This document shows, piece after piece, positions 18,230-27,742 of a DNA stretch of 64,000 bases. The stretch covers positions 1 to 64,000 of the forward strand of contig JAJPJI010000007.1 in the NCBI GenBank assembly GCA_021324305.1, given 5' to 3'. The translations under genes and the position numbers were made by a program. Numbering within the stretch: position 1 is the stretch's first letter; each line of letters begins with the position of its first letter. The notes under the pieces were generated by a model, which was not told the DNA's origin, searched no databases, and saw only the letters and a list, made by a program, of their open reading frames with translations. The stretch comes from Gammaproteobacteria bacterium. Lineage in GTDB: Bacteria > Pseudomonadota > Gammaproteobacteria > DSM-16500.

Positions 18230-19816
18230 TTATTTAAGATAGCGGCTTAATAATTCCTTGATTGGTTTTTGATCGAGTGATGCTGCGCAGTACGCAATGT
18301 AATTATCAGGACGAATGATACAAACCCCGGGATCCTTGAAACAATAACGCTCATGAATAAAATTATTCTCATCGTGAATAATATTGTCTAGTCCATCAAG
18401 TTTTTCGCTGCAAATAACATGAATCTTAAAAATATCCGGATACGATTGTGTGAGCCATTGCATCAATTGAAAAACTGTTTCGGATATATTTTTCATTCCG
18501 TTCAGGCCGGCAAATATCATGACATTATGTTTTGTATTTCTTAGAAAATCATACAACCGCTTTGATCTGGTGATGTTGACATCAGGGGCACGCTCACCCT
18601 GCTGCGGCCCGTTTGCGTTTATCTTTCCGGTAAAATCCACGATGGAACTGTGTCGATAGCAAATATTGATTTGAGTGATGTAGGATGCAATCTTGTCTGA
18701 TACTTTTCCGTCATCATGAGCCAGCTGTTTGCTGAATTTGAGCAGTTTCTTTTGTGAATCATTATCGAATAAGGCTAATTTCGTGTATTTTTCATTGAGG
18801 TCAACGACATCGCTAATCACGGGATGACGCTCCTCCTGGTAAGTGTCCAGCAGTGACGGGACGGCCTTGCCATTAATAACCAGGGCGAGCTTCCATGCGA
18901 GATTAATGGCATCCTGCAATCCTGTGTTCATTCCCTGTCCGCTTGCGGGTGAAAGCGTGTGAGCTGCGTCTCCGGCAAGAAATATTGATCCATCACGCAG
19001 ATTTGAAACAACTTTGCTGTGTATCCAGAATGGAGAAATCCATGCGACTTTTTTGACGTAATACGCACCATGTGCGCGTTCCTGGGCTAATTCAATGATT
19101 TCTACTTCCGAAAAAATTTTTCTGGGATAGCTCAAATTCAGGTTGGCGCTGATGCGATAGCGATTTCCACCTAATGGAAAGGCAAAGAATACTGTATTCT
19201 GATCGAAAAACATGTGTATTTCATTTTTTGAAGTCAGGGAATCAATCTCAGCATCTGCAACTATGAACTGTTCGCGCAAGTCTTCGCCTGGGAAGTATAT
19301 TTTGCATTTGTTTCTTACCGTACTATTTGCGCCATCACATGCAATTAGCCAATGGCTGATGATTTCTTCCTGACGGCCATTTGGGCGCTTGATCGTGGAG
19401 ACAACTTTATTGTCTTGTTGCTGAATGTCAACCAGTTCCAATTCCCTTTCTACCTGTTTGCCAAATTCGGAAAGACGGCTGATTAATAAATTCTCGGTAT
19501 CTGATTGCGGTAGCATCGTGACGAAAGGATAGGTCGATTTTATCCGGTCAAGAGGTATTTTGACGATCTGCTCGCCTCTTGAGTATAAATTGATAGCTTT
19601 GCAATTTTGTGATAGACGAAGAAATCGGCTGGACAAACCGGCAAGATCGAAAAGTTCAATTGTTCTGGTTTGAATCCAGGAGGCATTGGAAGCCAGGGTC
19701 GGTTCGGCTTTTTTATCAATTATGCGAAATGGAATGCCATGACGCGCCAATTCGCAGGCGGCCATCAGTCCAGTAGGTCCTGCACCAACAATGAGTACCG
19801 GAAGGTAATTATTCAT
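18230..19816 (-). CDS. FAD-dependent aromatic-ring hydroxylase (PheA/TfdB family)
   Basis: 528 residues. The N-terminal FAD motif is VLIVGAGPTGLMAACELARHG, the DG motif is WLIACDGANSTVRNK, and the second FAD motif is LAGDAAHTLSPASGQGMNTG. The C-terminal 150 residues look like the thioredoxin-like domain of phenol-2-monooxygenase and MhpA-type enzymes (GERAPDVNI, FAGLNG, VCIIRPDNYIAY). It should use NAD(P)H and oxygen to hydroxylate an aromatic or polyketide-like substrate that cannot be named from the sequence. It is a single gene with its own upstream region, not part of the tyrosine operon. Confidence 0.87.
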   Translation of the reverse strand: MNNYLPVLIVGAGPTGLMAACELARHGIPFRIIDKKAEPTLASNASWIQTRTIELFDLAGLSSRFLRLSQNCKAINLYSRGEQIVKIPLDRIKSTYPFVTMLPQSDTENLLISRLSEFGKQVERELELVDIQQQDNKVVSTIKRPNGRQEEIISHWLIACDGANSTVRNKCKIYFPGEDLREQFIVADAEIDSLTSKNEIHMFFDQNTVFFAFPLGGNRYRISANLNLSYPRKIFSEVEIIELAQERAHGAYYVKKVAWISPFWIHSKVVSNLRDGSIFLAGDAAHTLSPASGQGMNTGLQDAINLAWKLALVINGKAVPSLLDTYQEERHPVISDVVDLNEKYTKLALFDNDSQKKLLKFSKQLAHDDGKVSDKIASYITQINICYRHSSIVDFTGKINANGPQQGERAPDVNITRSKRLYDFLRNTKHNVMIFAGLNGMKNISETVFQLMQWLTQSYPDIFKIHVICSEKLDGLDNIIHDENNFIHERYCFKDPGVCIIRPDNYIAYCAASLDQKPIKELLSRYLK

Positions 19817-19999
19817 TCCAATCTATCCGTGTCTGATTGATATTCCAGCAAATAACCCGATATTCTTTGTTATTATTATAGTCAAATATTGCCATTTAGT
19901 ATATAAACTCCGTTATAAATTTCATATGGAAGCACACGCGAGTGTATCTGCAATGGGACGTTGAATTTAAGGCAATTCCGACATTGTTGTATGAGCATT

Positions 20000-20899
20000 T
20001 TATGCCAGCTGATCATCCAGAATTTGTTTCATTTGATTTGCGATAAGATCTGTGATGTCAATTTCATTCGTGAAATGCGGAATTGTATTACAGGAAACAA
20101 TCTTTCTTGCCCCTGCACCCAACAGATTTTCGTAAATACTCCTGCCAAAAAGCGCGTGAACACAGACACATACCGGATTGCTGATATTCCTCACTTCAAG
20201 TTGTCTGATTGCGGTCAGAATGCTTGTTCCTGTCGAGATAATATCGTCAACAAATACCGGGGTTTTACCGGAGGCATCGAATGCTGGGATGCTTATTTCG
20301 ACATTTTTATCTCCATAACGTGTTTTCTGCATGATGACAAATCCTGCTTGCGTCAGTCTTGCAACTTCGGACACCCATTGCCTGCTTTCTTCATCTGGTC
20401 CGATGATATACGGCGACTTAATATTATTTATTATCCAGGTAGACATGCATTCAATGGAATGCAGCGTGTGTATTTGAGGAATAGAATATATTTCGGAGAG
20501 ACGATGAATTCGGTGCAGGTGGGGATCAATGGTGACAAGGCAATCAATACCGCTTGAGAGACAATTTGCGAACAAGACTGATGTTACTGCCTCGCCATGT
20601 TTGAATTCCTTGTCTTGCCGCATATAAGGCAAATAAGGCGTAATCAGGCAGATCTTTATTGCGCCGAGCCGTTTTGCCGTTTGCGCCATGAATAATAATG
20701 GCAGTACCTTATCGTTGGGCTGATCAAGGCAGCATACGAGGAAGACATACTTGTCTTGCACGGCTGTATCGAATCGTATGTACGTTTCACCATCGGGGAA
20801 ATTTCGGATCTCGACGGATCCGGTGTTGATATTTGCTTTACCCGAAAGGGCAAGTGCCAACTGTTCATTTCCGGGCAATGAAAAAATGATGGGTTCCAT
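20000..20899 (-). CDS. prs: Ribose-phosphate pyrophosphokinase-like protein (Prs family)
   Basis: 299 residues, slightly shorter than housekeeping Prs (about 315). The fold is two phosphoribosyltransferase-like halves with the ATP-side DPHLHRIH, the flexible-loop K-x-R in MQKTRYGDKNVEI, and the PRPP loop VFVDDIISTGTSILTAI. Prs makes PRPP from ribose 5-phosphate and ATP. It lies 14 bases after an NMP/thymidine phosphorylase gene and in one operon with a beta-CASP nuclease, so its physiological partner may be ribose phosphates released from nucleotides rather than general PRPP supply. AAGG lies seven bases before the ATG. A second, housekeeping prs is expected elsewhere. Confidence 0.86.
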   Translation of the reverse strand: MEPIIFSLPGNEQLALALSGKANINTGSVEIRNFPDGETYIRFDTAVQDKYVFLVCCLDQPNDKVLPLLFMAQTAKRLGAIKICLITPYLPYMRQDKEFKHGEAVTSVLFANCLSSGIDCLVTIDPHLHRIHRLSEIYSIPQIHTLHSIECMSTWIINNIKSPYIIGPDEESRQWVSEVARLTQAGFVIMQKTRYGDKNVEISIPAFDASGKTPVFVDDIISTGTSILTAIRQLEVRNISNPVCVCVHALFGRSIYENLLGAGARKIVSCNTIPHFTNEIDITDLIANQMKQILDDQLA

Positions 20900-20913
20900 A
20901 GGGTGACCTTGAT

Positions 20914-22422
20914 TTATTCCCTGCTTAATTTAACAATGTGCGGCATTCTGCGCGCAAAGGAAATTGAATATTCCAATCCACCCTTGGTTTGGGCATGGAT
21001 TCGGTATAGTGTCTGGCCTTTTTCAATGAGCATGTTTTGTTTGGCGAAAAATTCGATTCCGGCTGCAGGATCATGCGGTGCGCCGGCTAGTTTGGCCACC
21101 AGGGCCAGATTTCGATTGTCGATTTCCACGACTGTTCCTGAATGAGTGGCGACAATATCATGGGTATACAACGCATCCGGCGGTTCGCGAAATCCCCCCT
21201 GGGCTTCGCAGATGGCGATGAATTTTTTGTAAGCTTTGCCGCTTTCGAGGATCTCTCTTGCCGCTTCCTTTCCTTTTCCAAGAGCTGCTTTTTGACCAAG
21301 TTCCAATATCGCGCCAGCAAGCATAAGAGCCTTGTTTTTCAGGTCATAGGGTGCCTTTTTGTCATTTTTGAGGATAGCCAGGATATCCTTTGCCTCAAGG
21401 GCGGGGCCGATACCCTTACCAAGAGGCTGTATCCCGTCTGACTTGATAACCTCTATGGTCAGATTTACAGCTCTTCCAATCGTGGTGAAGTATTCCTTCA
21501 ATTTAAGGAAGCCCTGGTTGGAACGTATTTTTGCGGTCGGGCCAACCGGTATGTCAATGATGACATGTGTCGCTCCCACGGCTGCTTTTTTTGAAAGAAC
21601 CGATGCAATCATTTGTCCCTCTGGATCAAGATCCAATGGCCGTTCAACACGGATAATGATGTCGTCCGCTGGGCTGATGCCTAGTTTCCCGCCCCACACC
21701 ATGCATCCGCCTTCCTTGTCAATAACCTGGCGCATTCTTGTGAGATCAAGATCGACGGGAGTCATCGTTTCCACTGTGTCGGCAGTGCCTGCTGGCGATG
21801 TGATCGCACGGGAAGATGTTTTTGGAATAATCATTCCTGCTGCTGCAATAACAGCGACAACAATTGGTGTGGTTCTGTTGCCTGGTATTCCGCCGACACT
21901 ATGTTTGTCCATTATTAACGGAAAATCCCAATGAATTTGTTTGCCTGTTGTAATCATGGCTTTTGTCAAATAAATAATCTCATTGATATCTAAATTGTCA
22001 CGCGAGCAGGCAGTGATAAAGCTGGATATTTCAACATTGGAATATTTGCCAGCAACGATATCCTGAATGATTTCATAAAACGCATGTTCATCAATGGCAT
22101 GTCCGAAGATCTTTGACCGGACATGTTTGAAAGAGGTCACTGGAGGAAGGTGCGAGAGCGTAACATAATCCCCTTCCTGCGCACCCAGCTCATTCCATGC
22201 GCTTTCCGAGAGGCTGGCATCATTTTCTGACATGATATTGGAATGAATAATGGCAAGCGTGGCGACGATACTTTTGTTGTTGTGCGTGACGAGCACGCGA
22301 GTCAGTGTTTCAAATCCTTCTGATTTGCAAACAAAGCAATTCGCGCTGAGAATAACATAGAATTCATTCAGGGTGTCTATTCCGATCCGGATCAGTCTTA
22401 ACTTGTTTGATTCGCCGTTCAA
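20914..22422 (-). CDS. Thymidine/AMP phosphorylase, type 2 (about 500 residues)
   Basis: A 502-residue pyrimidine-nucleoside phosphorylase homologue with about 80 extra N-terminal residues, the layout of archaeal AMP phosphorylase rather than DeoA. The catalytic core is clear: MDKHSVGGIPGNRTTPI, KTSSRAITSPAGTADTVE and GGKLGISPADDIIIRVERPL. The C-terminal barrel-sandwich domain (DIVATHSGTVVEIDNRNL) is present. AMP phosphorylases convert NMP plus phosphate to ribose 1,5-bisphosphate and a base; the bacterial relatives are usually labelled putative thymidine phosphorylase. The start appears to be TTG, with GAAGGAAAG five bases before it. It is the middle gene of a three-gene operon. Confidence 0.88.
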   Translation of the reverse strand: MNGESNKLRLIRIGIDTLNEFYVILSANCFVCKSEGFETLTRVLVTHNNKSIVATLAIIHSNIMSENDASLSESAWNELGAQEGDYVTLSHLPPVTSFKHVRSKIFGHAIDEHAFYEIIQDIVAGKYSNVEISSFITACSRDNLDINEIIYLTKAMITTGKQIHWDFPLIMDKHSVGGIPGNRTTPIVVAVIAAAGMIIPKTSSRAITSPAGTADTVETMTPVDLDLTRMRQVIDKEGGCMVWGGKLGISPADDIIIRVERPLDLDPEGQMIASVLSKKAAVGATHVIIDIPVGPTAKIRSNQGFLKLKEYFTTIGRAVNLTIEVIKSDGIQPLGKGIGPALEAKDILAILKNDKKAPYDLKNKALMLAGAILELGQKAALGKGKEAAREILESGKAYKKFIAICEAQGGFREPPDALYTHDIVATHSGTVVEIDNRNLALVAKLAGAPHDPAAGIEFFAKQNMLIEKGQTLYRIHAQTKGGLEYSISFARRMPHIVKLSRE

Positions 22423-22465
22423 TTTTGCTTTCCTTCAAGAATACAATGAGTGTAACGGGATTCGT

Positions 22466-23821
22466 TTACAATGCATAACTCTGTAAATATTCCGGAATCT
22501 CGCAATCCCAGCCAAATTCTTCGGTAACGATATTTTTCAGGGAAAGGGCACTTGGCAGTTCGCCATGAGTGATGAATATTTTTTTCGGATCCGTCCTGAA
22601 ATGTTTAAGCCAGCCAAGCATTTCTCTATAGTCTGCGTGAGCGGACATATTTTGCATTAAAAAAATCTGTGCATTTACTGGATAGGATTCCCCATGAATC
22701 TTTATTTCAGGTTCGCCGCGCACCAGACGATCACCCCGTGTTCCCGGATCTTGATAACCTGTGAATAAAATGGAATTGCGGTGCTGGGCCAGGAAAACCT
22801 TCAGATGATGCAACACTCGTCCACCGGTTGCCATTCCGCTGGCTGAAATAATGATGACAGGAGTTTTATACTGATCGATTGCTTTTGATTCTTCCGGAGT
22901 GCGAATGTATCTTGCAGTCTTGCAGATTGCCTTACACATTTCTGGAGTCAGTCGATGTTCGCCGGAATATTTGACCAGGAGATCACTTACATCCTGTGCC
23001 ATCGGACTATCCAGGAATACCGGGACATCCGGGATACGTTTGCTCTGCTTCAATGCATGAATGTAATAAAGGACATCCTGAGTGCGCCCGACAGCGAAAG
23101 CCGGTATAACGATAGAACCGCCTTCATTGACAGTATTGTTAATAATTTCAGCCATTTGATCCTGTGGGCTGGATTCATCGTGTAACTTGTTTCCGTAAGT
23201 AGATTCTGTAATCAGGTAATCAGTATGAGTGATAATTGCTGGCGGTTTATGAATCGGGTGATGCGGACGGCCCAGATCCCCAGTGAAAATAATGGTCTTG
23301 TTGTTATATGTCAGTCTGACGATAGAGGAGCCAATTATATGGCCGGCTGGCAGAAGAGTCACGATCAGGCCGTCAACAATAGGAAAGGGTTTGTCGAACG
23401 TGAGCGGACTGAAAAAGTCTAATGCCCGCAAGGCATCTTCTCTTGTATAGAGCGGCAGTGCGGGTTTATGCTTGGAATATCCATACCGATTTGCGCGATT
23501 TGCATCCTCCTCCTCAAGATGGCCGCAATCAGGCAGCAGGATGGCGCATAAATCTTTGGTCCCCTGGGTACAGTAGATTCTTCCGCTAAAACCATTTTTG
23601 ATTAAGACCGGAATATAGCCTGAATGATCAATGTGTGCATGTGTCAATATGACAGCATCGATGGATTTGGGATCGACAGGAAGCCTGGTCCAGTTACGTA
23701 ACCGTAATTCCTTGTGGCCCTGATAGAGGCCGCAGTCTACGAGGATTTTTTTATTATTAATGGAAATTAAATACCTGGACCCAGTAACTGTTCTTGCGGC
23801 TCCTAAAAAAGTTATCTGCAT
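22466..23821 (-). CDS. Beta-CASP metallo-beta-lactamase-fold ribonuclease
   Basis: 451 residues. The metallo-beta-lactamase core has LTHAHIDHSGYIP (HxHxDH), LPAGHIIGSS and FTGDLGRPHHP. The beta-CASP insert carries VIPAFAVGRTQDVLYYI, a conserved Asp in FLDSPMA, IISASGMATGGRVLHHL and the final His in FITHGE. This is the CPSF-73-like RNase family acting on RNA; no KH domain is present. It leads a co-directional operon with an NMP phosphorylase (43-base gap) and a Prs-like protein, which suggests RNA breakdown coupled to nucleotide salvage. That coupling is inference. Confidence 0.92.
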   Translation of the reverse strand: MQITFLGAARTVTGSRYLISINNKKILVDCGLYQGHKELRLRNWTRLPVDPKSIDAVILTHAHIDHSGYIPVLIKNGFSGRIYCTQGTKDLCAILLPDCGHLEEEDANRANRYGYSKHKPALPLYTREDALRALDFFSPLTFDKPFPIVDGLIVTLLPAGHIIGSSIVRLTYNNKTIIFTGDLGRPHHPIHKPPAIITHTDYLITESTYGNKLHDESSPQDQMAEIINNTVNEGGSIVIPAFAVGRTQDVLYYIHALKQSKRIPDVPVFLDSPMAQDVSDLLVKYSGEHRLTPEMCKAICKTARYIRTPEESKAIDQYKTPVIIISASGMATGGRVLHHLKVFLAQHRNSILFTGYQDPGTRGDRLVRGEPEIKIHGESYPVNAQIFLMQNMSAHADYREMLGWLKHFRTDPKKIFITHGELPSALSLKNIVTEEFGWDCEIPEYLQSYAL

Positions 23822-23983
23822 TTAGTTATATCCATTAATTTTATGGTTAAATTTGAATGCCCATGAATTGCGTTCCTCTCATACAATAATTTTTGCCATG
23901 ACATTTTCCAATGAAAGTCTTGATCTTCATAGAAATCTCGTGTTCATCGATTCGTTTGATGTGCGAGGAACAGAGAGGCATTT

Positions 23984-24340
23984 TCACGATTTACCGTAGA
24001 TTTTTCCACCGGTAAAATCAAGCGCAACACATGGTTCATTACCTACGACCCAGGCATCGTGTCCTGGCGGAATATCAGCAGCATCTCCGGGTCCGAGTTC
24101 CGTTTCGGTGCCATCATCCATCTTGATCGCTATCTTTCCGGAAAGGATATAATTCAGGTGCGGAACCTCGCAGCTGCTGGTTCCAACACTGGGTTTAACG
24201 CATTCTGACCATTTCCATCCCGGCTGGAATGTAACGCGCATGATGGCAGCCGAACCGAAATTCACAATTTCAATTTTTGTCTTAGGCAAATTGCGGATCT
24301 CATCAGGTCGGGACATGCTTTTGGTGTTTATCCGGGTCAT
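23984..24340 (-). CDS. Cupin-domain protein
   Basis: A 118-residue single-domain cupin. The metal-binding motif is partly visible (SCEVPHLNYILSGKIAIKMDDG, then GPGDAADIPPGHDAWV). The ATG at 24340 is taken because GGAGG lies seven bases upstream; a longer frame from 24382 has no such site. Small cupins of this type are common stand-alone proteins and the substrate cannot be told. It is divergent from the cyclase gene with about 200 bases between them. Confidence 0.8.
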   Translation of the reverse strand: MTRINTKSMSRPDEIRNLPKTKIEIVNFGSAAIMRVTFQPGWKWSECVKPSVGTSSCEVPHLNYILSGKIAIKMDDGTETELGPGDAADIPPGHDAWVVGNEPCVALDFTGGKIYGKS

Positions 24341-24543
24341 ATAACGTCCTCCTATTCCTTGGTTATATTTATTATGCCTCAATATTGATTTTTATGCTTG
24401 CTTTTGCGCAAAGACTGTAAAATTGAAGGCTGTTTGTCTAGTTATTGGATGATTGTGTTGAAGTAGACAAATAAAAGCGGATTTGTGTTGACTCATACAA
24501 GATATGCATTATATAGGCAATATTATTTTGATAAGATATGTAA

Positions 24544-26604
24544 ATGATTCCAGAATTGTCTAAACACGCCAAACAGATTTTATTTACGCTCAGATTTAGT
24601 ATTCTTACTATTTTTGTTTCGCTGTTTATTATCACAACCCTGCTTATTATCTTCATCAGGTCGGTTGCCTTTTCTGACGAGTTGTCATATACGGCGAGAA
24701 AGCTGATTAAAGATATTTCGAATGAAGTGTTATACGAGTTGACAACCAGTATCAAGCCAGCTGAAGTTGCGGGAAAACTTTCAGCACAATTGATGGAAAA
24801 CAAGGTCTTGAGAATGGACCAGTCAGACCTTGTGGTCTATAGCTTTTATCTTGTCAAGACCATGCCGCTCATACAAGGCGCCTACTGGGGGGACGAATAT
24901 GGCAATTTTATTTATTCATGGAAAGATAATAATGGCACAGTTTCCAGCGATGTCATTACCCGCGGCAGTCAGGTAAAGCATGTCGTCATTAATCGTGATC
25001 GCCAGGGCAATATCATCAAAACATACGAATCGTCAGACCTTTCATTTGACCCAAGGGTGCGGCCCTGGTATGTGGGAGCCAAAACAAAAAAAGGTCCGGT
25101 ATGGACCGATATTTACCTGTTTTATCCCAGCCATGAATTTGGCATATCCGTTGGAACACCCGCCTATGATGAAAAAGGATATCTGCTGGGAGTATTTGGA
25201 CTTGACCTCAGCTTGAGGGACTTGAAAAAATTTGTCAGCGATCAAAGAGTCAGTAAACACGGCTATGCATTTATAATCACATCAAGAGAAGATCTGGTTG
25301 CGTTTCCAGAAAGAGACCCATTTACATTGGCCATCTCTCATCCCTATGAATTGACCAATGTGCATTCCATATCACTGCCAATAATAAACAAGTCAATTGA
25401 TATCTATAAAAAAACTGGGAACGAAGAGTTAGTCATCAAAAATGATAATGTCAACTATCTGGTTACCTATCAACCCGTGCCTGAACTCAAGGAATTGGGT
25501 TGGTTAATCGGCGTAGTTACACCAGTGAATGATTTTACGGGCTTTTTACAGCGAATAAATGTTGTAACATTGTTCATTTCTTTCATCACCCTGGCGATTG
25601 GAATTTATATTGTATCTAATCTTGTCACGCGTGTTGTCAGGCCAATCAATTCACTTGTCAAGGAAACAGAAAAAATACGCCAGTTCGATCTTGAAGGTGA
25701 ATTGAATGTAAAGTCAAGAATCAAGGAAATTGTAGTATTGAAAGACTCCATCCGGTCAATGAAGAAAGGGTTGATGCAGTTTCAAAAGTATGTTCCCAAG
25801 GTGTTGGTGCGGCAGTTAATTGAATCGGGACAGGATATCGAGGCGGGCGGCGTCAGAAAGGATCTGGTTGTGTTCTTTTCTGATATCGAGAATTTTACAA
25901 CAATCGCCGAGCATATGGATCCGGGTGAGCTGACTAAACAGATATGCGACTATTTCGAGGCGTTGACGCAAATTATTATTTCTGAGAAGGGAACAATTGA
26001 TAAATATATAGGCGATTCAATTATGGCATTCTGGGGCGCGCCATTACCTGAAGAACATCCATGGGAATGTGCTGCTAAAGCAGCGCTGCGATGCCAGCAA
26101 AAGGTGGCAGAACTCAATAAACAATGGGAGCTGCAAGGCAGGCCGAGTTTTAATACACGTATAGGAATCCATTTTGGCGAGACAATTGTTGGCAATATCG
26201 GCTCGTCTGAGCGCGTCAGTTACACGGCGCTGGGTGACACGATTAATACTACCAGCCGGCTGGAAAGCATTAATAAAATATATGCAACCAAAATTATTGT
26301 GAGTGATGTTGTTTATGAAAAGCTAAAGGACAATTTTGTACTGCGTCTGGTTGACCAAGTGATTGTTAAAGGCAAGAGCAAGCCGATTTATATCTATGAA
26401 TTGCTTGGCTCCAGCCGTGACGAGCTCTCATTCGATATTGACACCTATCGTGTTGAATTCGGGCGAGGATTCGGAGAATACCAACGGGAGGCGTGGGACA
26501 ATGCCATCCTGTATTTTCAAAATTGCCTGAAAATATATCCTCAGGACTCATTGGCAAAAATGTTCATTGAGCGATGTACCAATGCGAAAACGACCAAAAG
26601 CTGA
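24544..26604 (+). CDS. Membrane adenylate cyclase with Cache sensor and HAMP domain
   Basis: 686 residues. A membrane helix (about residues 17-40) is followed by a periplasmic double-Cache-like sensor (WYVGAKTKKGPVWTDIY, GVFGLDLSLRDLKKFV). A second helix lies near residue 340, then a HAMP domain and a class III cyclase domain. Metal-binding Asp residues lie in FFSDIENFTTIAEHMDPG and KYIGDSIMAFWGAP. The adenine-specifying pair Lys (IDKYIGD) and Asp (ALGDTINTTSRLE) is present, as are the transition-state Asn and Arg, so the product should be cAMP and not cGMP. A short helical tail (EYQREAWDNAILYF) is TPR-like. It would sense an extracytoplasmic small molecule. No partner gene is adjacent. Confidence 0.92.
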   Translation: MIPELSKHAKQILFTLRFSILTIFVSLFIITTLLIIFIRSVAFSDELSYTARKLIKDISNEVLYELTTSIKPAEVAGKLSAQLMENKVLRMDQSDLVVYSFYLVKTMPLIQGAYWGDEYGNFIYSWKDNNGTVSSDVITRGSQVKHVVINRDRQGNIIKTYESSDLSFDPRVRPWYVGAKTKKGPVWTDIYLFYPSHEFGISVGTPAYDEKGYLLGVFGLDLSLRDLKKFVSDQRVSKHGYAFIITSREDLVAFPERDPFTLAISHPYELTNVHSISLPIINKSIDIYKKTGNEELVIKNDNVNYLVTYQPVPELKELGWLIGVVTPVNDFTGFLQRINVVTLFISFITLAIGIYIVSNLVTRVVRPINSLVKETEKIRQFDLEGELNVKSRIKEIVVLKDSIRSMKKGLMQFQKYVPKVLVRQLIESGQDIEAGGVRKDLVVFFSDIENFTTIAEHMDPGELTKQICDYFEALTQIIISEKGTIDKYIGDSIMAFWGAPLPEEHPWECAAKAALRCQQKVAELNKQWELQGRPSFNTRIGIHFGETIVGNIGSSERVSYTALGDTINTTSRLESINKIYATKIIVSDVVYEKLKDNFVLRLVDQVIVKGKSKPIYIYELLGSSRDELSFDIDTYRVEFGRGFGEYQREAWDNAILYFQNCLKIYPQDSLAKMFIERCTNAKTTKS

Positions 26605-26667
26605 GGGCATCAAGAAGTGTGCTAAGGGATATCTCTTGACACACTCCTGATCGCGGTATCAAGCTGG

Positions 26668-27636
26668 TTAGCTGCTTATCGGATGATCTTTAATCCATTC
26701 AGACCAGGTTCCGATGTATCCATTTAAAGATGCGCTGGCATACTGATAGAAATGCATCAAAAATCTGTATCGTTCTTCATAATATGGCTTTAAATCCGGA
26801 TCTTTTCTGTCAGTTTGCGCAAGGTCATAATAAGGCGATATCGATGCCTGACGCTTGATAATATCATTGAAAGAAACAGTATCGGCATTTTTTAACATGT
26901 CATACATGGCGAGAAATGTTGTTGCTCGTCCGTCCCCGCCGCGACAATGTAAATGTAACCAGGCATTCTTGGGCAGGTTTCTGGCAAGTGATACGAACCT
27001 GTCAACGTCATCGTTGCGAGGTGCCATATGATCACTGACAGTCAGGCGGACATATTCAAAACCTTCCTGCTCAGCAACTTGCTGTTCACTGTTAATTGAA
27101 TCGACATGCAAGCTGGTACCTTGAAGGTAATTGCCTGTCTTGAATTGTTCGGGTGTCAAAATATCGGAAATAGATGATTGAGATCGCAATGATTGTATCC
27201 AGTCCTGCTCGGCAGCGATGGCTTGTTGATAGGATTTTCCGAGATTGATCCAGTTATATTTGGTTGTCAGGGTGATTGCCTGATTGTTCAGAAATGCATG
27301 ATCTTCCTGGCGTAAATCAAGGTCTATCATTTTTTTATATTTGCCATCTGTCAATTTTTCGATTTTATCTGCTATTATTTTGAATCCGTTGGCGCTGGGT
27401 GCGCCGCTTGCGGAAACCCATAAATGTTTTAAACCTGATGTGTTACCTTTGTAAGCATCCATAATCATTTTGGCATATCGCCAATGTTTGACATCTTTAG
27501 TGGTTTTATCGGTATCCTGTACGATGCACGGATTTTGCATGCTTCCATCACAAGTATTGGTCTCAATTGCGAGCACAGGGTTGGCTGCAGTGACAAGAGG
27601 CAGCAAGACAGCAAGCGGGATAAGCTTGATTTTCAT
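26668..27636 (-). CDS. Secreted PTP-like inositol-polyphosphate phosphatase (cysteine phytase)
   Basis: 322 residues with a clear signal peptide (residues 1-23, ending NPVLA). The catalytic P-loop is H230-C231-RGGDG-R237, the Cys-x5-Arg motif, and the general acid Asp lies in TVSDHMAP (about residue 202). The stretch NLPKNAWLHLHCRGGDGR followed by MYDMLKN resembles the PTP-like phytase of Selenomonas (PhyA). That family removes phosphates stepwise from inositol hexakisphosphate. It should be exported to the periplasm or beyond. AAGGA lies before the ATG. Relatives in host-associated bacteria can act as phosphatases on host targets, but nothing here shows that. Confidence 0.87.
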   Translation of the reverse strand: MKIKLIPLAVLLPLVTAANPVLAIETNTCDGSMQNPCIVQDTDKTTKDVKHWRYAKMIMDAYKGNTSGLKHLWVSASGAPSANGFKIIADKIEKLTDGKYKKMIDLDLRQEDHAFLNNQAITLTTKYNWINLGKSYQQAIAAEQDWIQSLRSQSSISDILTPEQFKTGNYLQGTSLHVDSINSEQQVAEQEGFEYVRLTVSDHMAPRNDDVDRFVSLARNLPKNAWLHLHCRGGDGRATTFLAMYDMLKNADTVSFNDIIKRQASISPYYDLAQTDRKDPDLKPYYEERYRFLMHFYQYASASLNGYIGTWSEWIKDHPISS

Positions 27637-27742
27637 ATAAGATCCTTATATCAAAAAAATTCCAGGTTGATGCGCAAATTCGCTGTTTCCAGCGAAGCTA
27701 TAATATAAAGCGGCATAATGAGCAAGCAAAAGATGGTGATGT

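Noticed and set aside
24438-24803. 121-codon minus-strand frame at the cyclase start
   Set aside because: Antisense to the cyclase N-terminal membrane helix; its hydrophobic look comes from that.
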